A stretch of 64,000 nt of DNA. It comes from Devosia sp. SD17-2. Its GTDB lineage: Bacteria; Pseudomonadota; Alphaproteobacteria; Rhizobiales; Devosiaceae. Both the position numbers and the translations under genes were made by a program. Under the pieces are notes generated by a model. That model searched no databases and was not told where the DNA came from. It worked only from the letters and a program-made list of their open reading frames with translations. Positions 35,659 through 43,917 of the stretch are shown piece after piece (within the stretch, counting starts at the first letter, position 1; each line of letters starts with the position of its first letter). Location of the stretch: the NCBI RefSeq assembly GCF_029201565.1, contig NZ_CP104002.1, positions 3,427,001-3,491,000 on the forward strand, read 5' to 3'.

Positions 35659-36138
35659 ATGCGTCTTATCTCACTTCTTTTCGCCGTCATCGCCCTTGTG
35701 GCTCCTGCCAATGCGCAGGAGTGGGGGCGCTATGACAATGACCGGTTTGGCTATTCCATCGCCGTGCCGCCCGGGTTTGTTGGCCAGGGCCAGAGCCAGA
35801 ATGGCGACGGGCAGGAATTTGTGCTGCCGGGACGGGTGACGAGCCTGACCGTCTGGGGCGGACTGACGGGCGTCGTCCATAACGGGTTTGAGGTTATGGC
35901 GGAGGCCAGCATCGGGCACGATACCGATGAGGGCTGGAACATCACCTATCGCGTGACGACGCCGAAATGGGCCAGCTGGAGCGGCACAAAGGGCGGAAAC
36001 ATCCTTTATCGGCGGATGGTGCTGCTCTGTGATGGCAGCGCCTATGCGGCGTTTGAGATGAAGTATGGGCAGATTGACCGGCCGAGCATGGACCCGGTGG
36101 TGGAGCGGCTAGTGGAGTCGCTTCGGGGGGATTGCTGA
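35659..36138 (+). CDS. Exported protein of unknown function
   Basis: 159 residues, ATG 35659. Residues 1-19 are a Sec signal peptide (MRLISLLFAVIALVAPANA). The mature part starts EWGRYDNDRFGYSIAVPPGF, a pattern common in small periplasmic proteins of Hyphomicrobiales, continues beta-rich and ends with one cysteine pair (LLCDGS and GDC), perhaps a disulfide. I do not recognise a named family. Located alone after the CDF transporter. Confidence 0.7.
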   Translation: MRLISLLFAVIALVAPANAQEWGRYDNDRFGYSIAVPPGFVGQGQSQNGDGQEFVLPGRVTSLTVWGGLTGVVHNGFEVMAEASIGHDTDEGWNITYRVTTPKWASWSGTKGGNILYRRMVLLCDGSAYAAFEMKYGQIDRPSMDPVVERLVESLRGDC

Positions 36139-36160
36139 GGTTTCTGGGGCCTGCCGAGCA

Positions 36161-36356
36161 CCCCCTCCTAACTAGCCATTCGAGCATAGCTCTCATGGCC
36201 TTCTCACCTAAAATCGCTCCACCGGAGCGATTTTGCCTTCGGCCGTTTCAAAGCCTCTGAGGAAGGGGGAGGGACAGATCGCGTTTGGGGCATTGTCGGC
36301 GGTCAGCCACGATGGGCCCCTCCCCCTTATTCAGGGGGAGGTCGGGTGGGGGTTGT
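36161..36356. repeat. Repeat split by nested stem-loop element, plus a reverse repeat copy
   Basis: 36161-36284: CACCCCCTCCTAACTAGCC, stem 1 (GCCATTCGAGCATAGCTCTC, ATGGCC), stem 2 AAAATCGCTCC-ACC-GGAGCGATTTT, CCTTCGGCCGTTTCAAAGCC, then the right arm AGGAAGGGGGAGGGACAG. 36313-36356: a reverse-orientation simple copy (CCCTCCCCCTTATTCAGGGG, GAGGTCGGGTGGGGG). Lies in the convergent gap before the cobO stop. Confidence 0.8.
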
Positions 36357-36365
36357 CTCCCGCTC

Positions 36366-37007
36366 CTAAAACTCGATGCCCTTCTGGGCTTTTACGCCGG
36401 CGCGGAAATGGTGCTTGATCTCGGTCATTTCGGTGACAAGGTCAGCGATTTCGATCAGTTCATCCTTGGCGTTGCGGCCGGTGACGATGACGTGCTTTTC
36501 GGCCGGCTTCTGCTGGAGGAATTCGACGACCTCTTCGATGGGAAGATAGTCATATCGCAGGCAGATGTTGAGCTCGTCGAGCAGGACCATGTCGTAGCTC
36601 GGGTCCATGATCAGAGCCTTGGCCTGCTCCCAGGCCTTGCGGGCAGCGGCGAGGTCGCGCTGGCGGTCGGCGACATCCCAGGTAAAGCCCTCACCCATGG
36701 CGTTGATGGTCACCTGATCGGGGAACTTGTCGAGCACGGTGCGCTCGCCGGTGTTCCAGACGCCCTTGACGAACTGTACAACGCCGACGCGCATGCCATT
36801 GCCCAAGGCGCGGAACACCATGCCGAAGGCCGCAGTGGACTTGCCCTTGCCCTTGCCGGTGTGGATGACCAGCAGGCCTTTTTCCTCGGTCTTGGTCGAG
36901 AGGATTTTATCGCGCGCGGCCTTCTTTTTCCGCATTTTTTCGGCGTGATAGGCATCGCGCTCGGCCTCGGACATAAGATCCGTCTTCTTGAGGGGCTTAT
37001 CGGTCAT
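36366..37007 (-). CDS. cobO: Cob(I)yrinic acid a,c-diamide adenosyltransferase
   Basis: Transfers the adenosyl group from ATP to the corrinoid cobalt. 213 residues: P-loop LLVIHTGKGKGKSTAAFGMV, conserved RVGVVQFVKGVW, MGEGFTWD and LLDELNICLRY, VIVTGRNA. ATG 37007 overlaps the stop of the preceding P-loop gene by 4 bases. It is the last gene of the riboswitch-controlled operon. Basic N-terminal extension (KMRKKKAARDK) is normal for CobO. Confidence 0.96.
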   Translation of the reverse strand: MTDKPLKKTDLMSEAERDAYHAEKMRKKKAARDKILSTKTEEKGLLVIHTGKGKGKSTAAFGMVFRALGNGMRVGVVQFVKGVWNTGERTVLDKFPDQVTINAMGEGFTWDVADRQRDLAAARKAWEQAKALIMDPSYDMVLLDELNICLRYDYLPIEEVVEFLQQKPAEKHVIVTGRNAKDELIEIADLVTEMTEIKHHFRAGVKAQKGIEF

Positions 37008-37570
37008 TGGAGGCGCTCCGCGTGTTCGATGATCAATTGGGCCGCGCGTTCGGGCGGCAGAATGGTGGTGTCGAGATCGAGCCGGTTCGGGTGCTCGATC
37101 CGCAAGATGGGACGACGCTGGCGGACGAGGGCGGCGCCGGCGGCATCGGTCATCTTGAGACGTTCCTCACGCTCGGGGCTCGGAATGCGTTCGTCGTGAG
37201 CCGCACCCGACGCCGTGAGGATGACGGGGATGAAGGTGGCACCGCGTTTTCGCGACACTTCAAGCACCTCGGCAAAGGCCTCGTGGTCGAGGGGATCGTC
37301 TTCCATCAGGGCATTTGTGAGCACGAAGCTGGCGTCGGGGCGGGCGATCTCGGTCATGGCCCGAAGCGCCTCGCGGCGGATGGTCATGATGATGTCCCAG
37401 GCGCTGTCGGGGATGGGAGAAGTGCCATCCTCGCGGATCAGCGAGAAGACGATGTTATTGGCCAGATGATTGTCGAAGAGGCGCGCCTCCGTGATGGCGC
37501 AGATCTCCTTGGCGATCGTGAGCTTGCCGACGCCATAGTGGCCGATGAGATAGATGATGGTATTGTTCAT
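37004..37570 (-). CDS. P-loop NTPase/kinase-like protein inside the cobalamin operon, function unknown
   Basis: 188 residues with a Walker A at the very N-terminus (IIYLIGHYGVGKLTIAKEI) and the layout of a small nucleoside/shikimate-kinase-like fold (RLFDNHLANNIVFSL, VLTNALMEDDPLDHEAF, RRPILRIEHPNRLDLDT at the end). No standard cobalamin step is assigned to such a protein. The start overlaps the cobN stop by 4 bases and the stop overlaps the cobO start by 4 bases, so it is translationally coupled to both. It may be a passenger or an accessory kinase/chaperone in this pathway. Confidence 0.8.
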   Translation of the reverse strand: MNNTIIYLIGHYGVGKLTIAKEICAITEARLFDNHLANNIVFSLIREDGTSPIPDSAWDIIMTIRREALRAMTEIARPDASFVLTNALMEDDPLDHEAFAEVLEVSRKRGATFIPVILTASGAAHDERIPSPEREERLKMTDAAGAALVRQRRPILRIEHPNRLDLDTTILPPERAAQLIIEHAERLQ

Positions 37571-40500
37571 GCTTCCCCCTCGAGGAAAGCATAGACGGAG
37601 TTGGAACGGGGCGACCAGAGACCGCGCTGCCGGGCGTCGCGGAACTTTTCGATGAGCTCGTCATAGCCATAGCGATTGACCGATTTCAGCCAGTCGCGGA
37701 TGGCGTCGTTTTCGACGAAGGCTTCGAAGGCGAGATCAAAGTGGTGGGTTTTCACCGCGCCGGTGGTGGCGGCGTAGGCGAACATGAAATCGACCGTGGC
37801 AATGATTTCGAAGGCGCCGCGATAGCCGTGGCGCTGCATGCCGGCGATCCATTTTGGATTGACGACGCGGGAGCGCATGACGTGGGAGATTTCCTGTTCC
37901 AGCGTCCGGATTTTTGGGGTTTCCGGGCGGGAATGGTCGTTGTGATAGGCGGCAGGCTTGTGGCCGGAAAGGGTTTCGGCGGCGGCGGAAAGGCCACCCT
38001 CGAACTGGTAGTAATTGTCGCTGTCGAGGAGGTCGTGCTCGCGATTGTCCTGATTGTGGAGGACCGCGTCGATCTGGCCGAGGCGGGCGGCGAAGCGGTC
38101 CTGGAGGGGGATGCCATCGGCCTTGGCGCCATAGGCATATTGCCCCCAGCGCAGGAACTGGTTGGCAAGATCGGCCTTTTCGGACCAATTGCCGTTGTCG
38201 ATCAGCTGGCCGAGACCGGCGCCATATGTGCCCGGTTTTGAGCCGAAAATACGCGCGCCAGATTCGAGGGAGGCCTCGGCCTCGGATTTTCCGGCGGCCA
38301 TGAGGCCAAGGGCTTCGGTGCGCATGCGGGCGGCGATGGGGTTGTCTTCCTCCGGCTCGTCGAGCGCACCGACGGCGCGGATGGCGCGATCGAACAGGGC
38401 GATCTGGGCCGGGAAGGCGTCGCGGAAGAAGCCGGAAATGCGCAGGGTGACGTCGACACGCGGGCGGCCGAGTTTTGCCAGGGGCACGATTTCATAGCCG
38501 GAGACGCGCAGAGAGCCCGGATCCCAGGTGGGTTTCGCGCCGATGAGCGCGAGGGCCTGGGCGATGTCATCGCCGCCGGTGCGCATATTGGCCGTGCCCC
38601 AGACCGACAGGGCCACGGATTTGAGATAATGCCCGTGGTCCTGGAGGTGGCGGAGGACGAGGCTTTCGGCGGACTTTTTGCCGAGTTCCCAGGCGCTGGG
38701 CGTGGGGACGGCGCGGGCATCGACGGAATAGAAATTTCGCCCGGTGGGCAGGACATCGAGCCGGCCACGCGAGGGCGCGCCGGATGGACCGGGGGCGATG
38801 AACTTGCCATCGAGACCGGCAAGGAAGGCCGCCATTTCGGCGGGGCCGGACGCGGCGAGGCGCGGCAGGATCAGGGTTTTTACCGTGTCGAGGACGGCGC
38901 TTGTGGCGGTCCACTCGGGGGGACAGGCCAGCGTGCCAGTGACGAGGTCGGCGGCGAGGGCTTCGAGGTGCTCGAGGATGTCGCCGATGGTGCGGGGTTT
39001 GGAGCGCTCAGACCCCCACCTAGCCTCCCCCTGGGAGGGGGAGGGACTGGCCGGTGAAACCGGCATGATCTGGGGCCCGGTCCAGGGGGTGCCGAGTTCG
39101 GCGGTGAGGGGATCGACGCCGAGTTTGAGGTCGTCGGCTAGGGCGCGGATGAGGGAGTTTTCGGCAGGGCTGTCGCCGCGGGTAATGCGGGCAAGGGCCA
39201 CGGCGAGATCGCGCTGGAGAGCACCCTCGGGCGACTGGCCGAAAATGTGGAGGCCATCGCGGATCTGGGCTTCCTTGAGGTCGCAGAGGAAGTTGTCGAT
39301 CTTGATGAGCGCCTCGGTCTCGTCCTCGGGCAGGACGATATCTGTGTCGAGGCGGCTGTCCCTGGTGAAATCGAGAATGCGGCGCTTGAGATCGGCCAGG
39401 CGCCGGCGATCCATGCCGGAGGCAGCGTAATATTCGTCGAGCAGCGCCTCGAGGTCCTTGAGAGGACCATAGGTTTCGGCGCGAGTGAGCGGGGGCACGA
39501 GGTGGTCGATGATGACCGCGCCGGTGCGGCGCTTGGCCTGGGTGCCCTCGCCCGGATCGTTGACAATGAAGGGATAAAGATGGGGCAGCTGGCCCCAGAG
39601 CGCGTCGGGATAGCAATCGGCGTCCAGCGCCGTGGCTTTGCCGGGCAGCCATTCGAGCGTGCCGTGCTTGCCATTGTGCACAAGGGCATGGGCGCCGAAC
39701 TTGTGGCGCAGCCAGAGATAGGCGGCGATATAGGCGTGGGGCGGGACCAGCGCCGGATCATGATAGCTCTCGGTTTCGTCAAGCTGATAGCCGCGCGCAG
39801 GCTGGAGCAGGAGCACGATATTGCCGAAGCGGTGCGCAGGGAGGTGGAAGGCGCCGTCGCGGATGAAGGGATCGGTCGCGGGATCGCCCCAACGGGTGGT
39901 GACGGCCTCGCGGGTTTCCTCGGGCAGCGCTGCGAAGAGTTCGGCATAGCGCGCGAGTGGGAGGATGGCAGCGGAAGTGCCGCGCTGGGGATTGGCGTTG
40001 GTGGGGCCGGACTGAAGGAGATCTATCAGATTGGCGGAAGTGGAGGGGAAGGCCCCCTCACCCGTCGGCTGCGCCGCCGACCTCTCCCCCGAAGGGAGAG
40101 GTGAAGACAGATCGTAGCCGGCGCGCTCGAGCTCGGCGAGCATGCGGACGGTGCTTTCGGGGGCGTCGTAGCCGACGCCGTTAGCGAGGCGACCGTCGCG
40201 GATGGGGTAATTGGCGAGGACGAAGGCCACGCGGCGCTCGGCGCGCGGGGTGGCGCGGAGGATGGCCCAGTTCTTGGCCAGCTGCACCGCGCGGGATATG
40301 CCGGAGGCATCGGGGGCGTAGGCGGTGAGCGGGCACTGGGTGCGCTCGTGCCAGACGGCGTCAGCCTTGTGACCCACCAAGAGCCCGCCGATGCGGCCAT
40401 CGACTTCGGGCATGACGAGATACATCGCCATGTCCTTTGACGAGAGGCCCTGGCTATCGGCGGCCCACTGAGCCTCAGAGCGACCGGACTGGATCAGCTG

Positions 40501-41454
40501 GATGACCGGCGCATCGGTGCCGGCGAAGGGATTTGATTTCTCGTCGAGATCGGCGATCCCTAGCGCGAAGGCGGTGAGATTGAGAATGGCCGCGGGCGGG
40601 AAGGCGGCGATCGCGTTCTGGACGAAGCGGACGCAGGCGGCTTCCTTGAGGGAGGAAACGAGCAGCGGCACCGGGGCGAGGCCCTGGGCTTCGAGCTCGG
40701 CAATGAGGGCTTCGAGCGTGGCGGTGCCGGCGCCTTCGAGGGCGGCGCGGTAGAAGAGGATGGGGGTGTAGGCGCTACCGGGCTCCGCCTGAGAGGGGGA
40801 GGAGCCGGCCGGTGGGCGTTGGTGCAAAGCCCGCAAACCGGCTTCGTCGGTCATGCCAGATGTGGGGTGCCAGAGGCCGAAGCGGGGGAAGGGCTTAGGG
40901 GTGGTATTGGAGAGCAAGGCCCCCTCACCCGGCTGCTGGGCAGCCGACCTCTCCCCCTCAGGGAGAGGTGAAGAGGCGCCGAGCGCCTCGAATGCGGCGA
41001 GGATCGCGTCGGCGTTGGCGGGGCCGCCGGCGACGAAGAGGTGGTGGAGGGCGAGCCAGTCGTCGGGGTGAATGGTTGAGCGGGACTGCAGGATCGGGTC
41101 GGGATTGGCGTCGCCCGGCAGGAGGGCGAGCGGGATCTTGCGGTTGGCGCAGAGGGCGGTGATTTCGTCGACGCCATATTGGAAATAGGCGGCGCCGCCG
41201 ATGAGGCGGAGGACGACGAGGCGCGCATGGGAGGCGGTCTGGTCGAGCCACATGTCGACCGAGAGATTGTTGGCGAGGCGCAGGAGATTGGCGAGGCGGA
41301 GTTCATCCTCCCCTGCTCGATCGGCGGCAGCGGCCAGCATGGCCAGTTCGCTATCGGCGGAGCTGGCAAAGATCAGCGCGCCGGGGCGCTGGGCAAGGTC
41401 AATGGCCTCGCCTTCCTGCTGGATGGCGCCGGCCTGGGCGGAGAGGAGATGCAT
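37567..41454 (-). CDS. cobN: Cobaltochelatase subunit CobN, with in-frame repeat insertions
   Basis: Large subunit of the aerobic ATP-dependent cobaltochelatase that inserts Co2+ into hydrogenobyrinic a,c-diamide with CobS and CobT (not in this window). 1,295 residues from ATG 41454, which shares an A with the upstream TGA; GTG 41457 is an alternative. Conserved segments include RLIGGAAYFQYGVDEI, the VHNGKHGTLEWLPGKA-like region, FGAHALVHNGKHG, LPHLYPFIVNDPGEGTQAKR and, near the C-terminus, VNPKWIAGMQRHGYRGAFE. Four stretches (about residues 160-180, 211-226, 447-468, 799-815) are translated palindromic repeats. Framed by membrane and P-loop genes. Confidence 0.95.
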   Translation of the reverse strand: MHLLSAQAGAIQQEGEAIDLAQRPGALIFASSADSELAMLAAAADRAGEDELRLANLLRLANNLSVDMWLDQTASHARLVVLRLIGGAAYFQYGVDEITALCANRKIPLALLPGDANPDPILQSRSTIHPDDWLALHHLFVAGGPANADAILAAFEALGASSPLPEGERSAAQQPGEGALLSNTTPKPFPRFGLWHPTSGMTDEAGLRALHQRPPAGSSPSQAEPGSAYTPILFYRAALEGAGTATLEALIAELEAQGLAPVPLLVSSLKEAACVRFVQNAIAAFPPAAILNLTAFALGIADLDEKSNPFAGTDAPVIQLIQSGRSEAQWAADSQGLSSKDMAMYLVMPEVDGRIGGLLVGHKADAVWHERTQCPLTAYAPDASGISRAVQLAKNWAILRATPRAERRVAFVLANYPIRDGRLANGVGYDAPESTVRMLAELERAGYDLSSPLPSGERSAAQPTGEGAFPSTSANLIDLLQSGPTNANPQRGTSAAILPLARYAELFAALPEETREAVTTRWGDPATDPFIRDGAFHLPAHRFGNIVLLLQPARGYQLDETESYHDPALVPPHAYIAAYLWLRHKFGAHALVHNGKHGTLEWLPGKATALDADCYPDALWGQLPHLYPFIVNDPGEGTQAKRRTGAVIIDHLVPPLTRAETYGPLKDLEALLDEYYAASGMDRRRLADLKRRILDFTRDSRLDTDIVLPEDETEALIKIDNFLCDLKEAQIRDGLHIFGQSPEGALQRDLAVALARITRGDSPAENSLIRALADDLKLGVDPLTAELGTPWTGPQIMPVSPASPSPSQGEARWGSERSKPRTIGDILEHLEALAADLVTGTLACPPEWTATSAVLDTVKTLILPRLAASGPAEMAAFLAGLDGKFIAPGPSGAPSRGRLDVLPTGRNFYSVDARAVPTPSAWELGKKSAESLVLRHLQDHGHYLKSVALSVWGTANMRTGGDDIAQALALIGAKPTWDPGSLRVSGYEIVPLAKLGRPRVDVTLRISGFFRDAFPAQIALFDRAIRAVGALDEPEEDNPIAARMRTEALGLMAAGKSEAEASLESGARIFGSKPGTYGAGLGQLIDNGNWSEKADLANQFLRWGQYAYGAKADGIPLQDRFAARLGQIDAVLHNQDNREHDLLDSDNYYQFEGGLSAAAETLSGHKPAAYHNDHSRPETPKIRTLEQEISHVMRSRVVNPKWIAGMQRHGYRGAFEIIATVDFMFAYAATTGAVKTHHFDLAFEAFVENDAIRDWLKSVNRYGYDELIEKFRDARQRGLWSPRSNSVYAFLEGEA
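39011..39056 (+). repeat. Palindromic repeat inside cobN, copy 1
   Basis: ACCCCCACCTAGCCTCCCCC, then GGGAGGGGGAGGGACTGGCC. Read on the cobN strand it encodes SPASPSPSQGEARWGSE (about residues 799-815) and keeps the frame. Flanking CobN sequence is conserved on both sides. Confidence 0.85.
40049..40113 (+). repeat. Palindromic repeat inside cobN, copy 2
   Basis: AAGGCCCCCTCACCCGTCGG, CTGCGCCGCCGACCTCTCCC and GAAGGGAGAGGTGAAGACAG. On the cobN strand it encodes LSSPLPSGERSAAQPTGEGA (about residues 447-468), in frame. Confidence 0.85.
40775..40822 (+). repeat. Palindromic repeat inside cobN, copy 3
   Basis: A shorter copy: CTACCGGGCTCCGCCTGAGA then GGGGGAGGAGCCGGCCGGTG. It encodes RPPAGSSPSQAEPGSA (about residues 211-226) in frame. 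Confidence 0.75.
40915..40975 (+). repeat. Palindromic repeat inside cobN, copy 4
   Basis: AAGGCCCCCTCACCCGGCTG, CTGGGCAGCCGACCTCTCCC, CTCAGGGAGAGGTGAAG. It encodes SSPLPEGERSAAQQPGEGAL (about residues 160-180), nearly the same peptide as copy 2. Confidence 0.85.
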
Positions 41455-41897
41455 CACGACGGTCTTTTACGAAATGGAAGAGCGGTCGCCGTCAGCGCTA
41501 TGGCGCCAGCCCAGGCGCCAAGCGCTGTGATCGGCATGGCTACAGTCAGCCGGTTCTCGAAGGTCGAGACGACGATGATGATGCCCAGCACACCGCTGAT
41601 GGCGCCCAGGCCAAGGCAAAGCGGGATGAGTTTTGCAGGGCTCCAGTGGCTCACCGCGGGATAGACTGCCCAATAGGCGAAGGCGGCCAGCATGGCCGGG
41701 ACGAGGCCGAAGAGATAGCCGAAGCTGAGGATGACGAGGGAGAACTCAGGGTCAGCGAGAAAAACTTCATCCGGGGGATCGGCGAGAAAAAGCCCGCCGA
41801 CGCCCAGGATGGTGCCCACCAGGGGGCCTAGAAACACAATCGCCGCGAGGCGCGTGCCGCTTGGCCGGTTGTCGGCCCTGGTGGGAGTTTTGGTCAC
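41454..41897 (-). CDS. Small integral membrane protein in the cobalamin operon, function unknown
   Basis: 147 residues, ATG 41897, with four predicted membrane helices (about residues 18-40, 53-80, 87-108, 118-138) and a basic tail FRKRPS. It has no His-rich metal loop and no family I recognise. The start overlaps the cobW stop by 4 bases and its TGA overlaps the cobN ATG, so it is coupled to both and lies under the same riboswitch. A role in cobalt or corrinoid handling is inference from position only. Confidence 0.8.
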   Translation of the reverse strand: MTKTPTRADNRPSGTRLAAIVFLGPLVGTILGVGGLFLADPPDEVFLADPEFSLVILSFGYLFGLVPAMLAAFAYWAVYPAVSHWSPAKLIPLCLGLGAISGVLGIIIVVSTFENRLTVAMPITALGAWAGAIALTATALPFRKRPS

Positions 41898-42943
41898 GCT
41901 GCGGCCTGATGCAGGCTTGCTGTGATCGCAGCGCGGTCAAGCGGGCTTTCGCCAATGACAACAAGCGCGGTTTCGCGCACTTCATCGGCCTTCCACGGGC
42001 GGTCGAAATAGGCGGTGACGCGTGGGCCGACGGCCTGGATGGCCAGCCGCGCGGCAGCGCCGGGAACGGCGGCAAAGCCTTTCAGACGCAGGACATCGTG
42101 GGCCTTGATGGTGTCGGCGATGACGGCGAGCAGCTGATCCTTGCCCTCGATCGTGGGCAGGTGGATCGAAAAACTGTCGAAATCGTCGTGCTCGTGGGTC
42201 TCGCCGCCGTGCTCGAGCTCGTGATGGCTGGGGCGATTGGCGATGTCGTCTTCCGAGCCCATGCCCATGCCGAGCAGCGCGGTGATATCGACATGGCCAT
42301 TGGCGGCACGGACGATGCCGACGCCGGGGCGCAGTTCGGCGCGGATATTGGCTTCGACCTTTTCGAGCATGGCGGCATCAACAAGGTCGGTCTTGTTGAT
42401 GATGATCATGTCGGCGGCGGAGAGCTGATCTTCAAACAGTTCGCCGAGCGGGGTCTCGTGATCGAGCATTTCGTCCTGACGGCGCTGGGCATCGACGGCG
42501 GCTTCGTCGGAGGCAAAACGGCCTTCGGCAAGGGCGGCCGCGTCGGCGACGGTGACGACGCCATCAATGGTGACCTGGGCCTTGATTTCGGGCCAGTTGA
42601 AGGCGCGGATCAGCGGCTGCGGCAGGGCGAGACCGGAGGTTTCAATGATGATGTGATCGAACTTTTCCTCGCGGGCGAGCAGCGCCTGCATGGTGGGGAT
42701 GAACTCATCGGCCACGGTGCAGCAGATGCAGCCATTGGAGAGCTCGACCATATCCTCTTCGCGGCAGGTCTCGTCGCCGCAACCGGCCAGGATATCCTTG
42801 TCGACGCCGAGATCACCGAACTCGTTGATGATCAGCGCTATGCGCTTGCCCTTGGGGGCATGGGCCAGCATGTGGCGGACCAGCGTGGTCTTGCCGGCAC
42901 CGAGGAAGCCGGTGATGACGGTGGTGGGGATCTTTGCGGTCAT
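41894..42943 (-). CDS. cobW: Cobalamin biosynthesis GTPase/metallochaperone CobW
   Basis: G3E-family GTPase thought to deliver Co2+ to cobaltochelatase. 349 residues: Walker A ITGFLGAGKTTLVRHML, the metal-site NGCICC preceded by VELS, the guanine motif INKTD, and a short His/Asp-rich stretch HHELEHGGETHEHDDFDS in the C-terminal half. ATG 42943 overlaps the cbtA stop by 4 bases. Adjacent to cobN, as in other alphaproteobacteria. Confidence 0.95.
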   Translation of the reverse strand: MTAKIPTTVITGFLGAGKTTLVRHMLAHAPKGKRIALIINEFGDLGVDKDILAGCGDETCREEDMVELSNGCICCTVADEFIPTMQALLAREEKFDHIIIETSGLALPQPLIRAFNWPEIKAQVTIDGVVTVADAAALAEGRFASDEAAVDAQRRQDEMLDHETPLGELFEDQLSAADMIIINKTDLVDAAMLEKVEANIRAELRPGVGIVRAANGHVDITALLGMGMGSEDDIANRPSHHELEHGGETHEHDDFDSFSIHLPTIEGKDQLLAVIADTIKAHDVLRLKGFAAVPGAAARLAIQAVGPRVTAYFDRPWKADEVRETALVVIGESPLDRAAITASLHQAAA

Positions 42944-43674
42944 GCGAGGGCTCCAGTGCGAACGCCAGTACGGGCGGCGCGATAATCATTGAACCAGCCA
43001 AAAGCGAGGCCGAGGGCGACCCAGAACAGGGCGCCGTTGAAGAGGACAGCCGAGACAAACTCGGCAGTGAGACGCGGCGGAACGCCGGACGGATCATCGG
43101 GGGCGACGGGCGCCTGGATGAGATGGGGCAGGATGATGAGCGCCACCGCCACGGCAAGAGCCCAGGGCGCGCGGAATTTTGCCACCAGCACAAGGGCCGC
43201 GCCGGTCGAGACGGCAGCGCCTGCCCACCACAGCTGGCGGGCAAAAGTATCGGCCACAGGCATGCCCGGCATGCCGGGCGGCAGGCCCAGCGCTGGCGCG
43301 AGGGTAAAGGCGGCAAAACCACCGAGCCCCCACAGCAGGCCATTGGCGAAAGTGATGGGGATGTTGAACAGCACCGAGACCGCGCCAAGGATCAGCGCAT
43401 AACCCGCGGCCATCAGGAGATTGGCGAAGATGGTGTAGGCGGTGCGCTCAACGCCATCCTGCGGGGCCCATTCGTCTTCGTCGTGGGAATGAGCTGGCAC
43501 TGCCGCAGCACTCGTGTCGGCGGCAGCCTCCTCGTGGTGGTGATCGGCACCAGAGCCTTCATAGGCTTCGGCGGCAAAGATCAACGGGGTGACGCGCCAG
43601 GCCTGGAATGCAGACGTGACAAGGCCAGCACAAAGCGCTGCGACAAGCGCAGCGTAAAACAGATTGCGGAACAT
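42940..43674 (-). CDS. cbtA: CbtA family cobalt transporter subunit
   Basis: Membrane protein of 244 residues predicted to import cobalt with CbtB; these are known as genes found under B12 riboswitches. It opens MFRNLFYAALVAALCAGLVT, then a periplasmic-type loop rich in His and acid residues (SGADHHHEEA, PAHSHDEDEW), then four further helices, and the conserved TFARQLWWAGAAV. ATG 43674. Second gene of the operon, 30 bases after cbtB and overlapping cobW by 4. Confidence 0.92.
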   Translation of the reverse strand: MFRNLFYAALVAALCAGLVTSAFQAWRVTPLIFAAEAYEGSGADHHHEEAAADTSAAAVPAHSHDEDEWAPQDGVERTAYTIFANLLMAAGYALILGAVSVLFNIPITFANGLLWGLGGFAAFTLAPALGLPPGMPGMPVADTFARQLWWAGAAVSTGAALVLVAKFRAPWALAVAVALIILPHLIQAPVAPDDPSGVPPRLTAEFVSAVLFNGALFWVALGLAFGWFNDYRAARTGVRTGALA

Positions 43675-43704
43675 TTTTGTCTCTCTAAAGCCCGAACCGC
43701 TGCC

Positions 43705-43887
43705 TTAGTGGCAGGGGAAGCCCATGGCGTGGCGGGTGTCGTGTGCGCCGTTGTGCAGGCGATAATCGCCAGCAAAACCGGTGCCGACGAGCAGCGTCGT
43801 GCCAAGGAACAGGGCAAGCAGCCCGGCCATGAGGCGCTGGGACAGCGAGAGAGAGGACAGGGAAGAGGAAACAGTGGTCGTGGTCAT
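43705..43887 (-). CDS. cbtB: CbtB family cobalt transporter subunit
   Basis: A 60-residue protein with one membrane helix (LMAGLLALFLGTTLLVGTGF) and the family C-terminus with metal-binding residues, HNGAHDTRHAMGFPCH. ATG 43887 is the start; the longer frame upstream runs into the riboswitch. First gene after the cobalamin riboswitch, whose end lies about 30 bases upstream. Confidence 0.93.
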   Translation of the reverse strand: MTTTTVSSSLSSLSLSQRLMAGLLALFLGTTLLVGTGFAGDYRLHNGAHDTRHAMGFPCH

Positions 43888-43917
43888 GCAGGCACCCTCC
43901 GTGCGCAGGATTGATCG

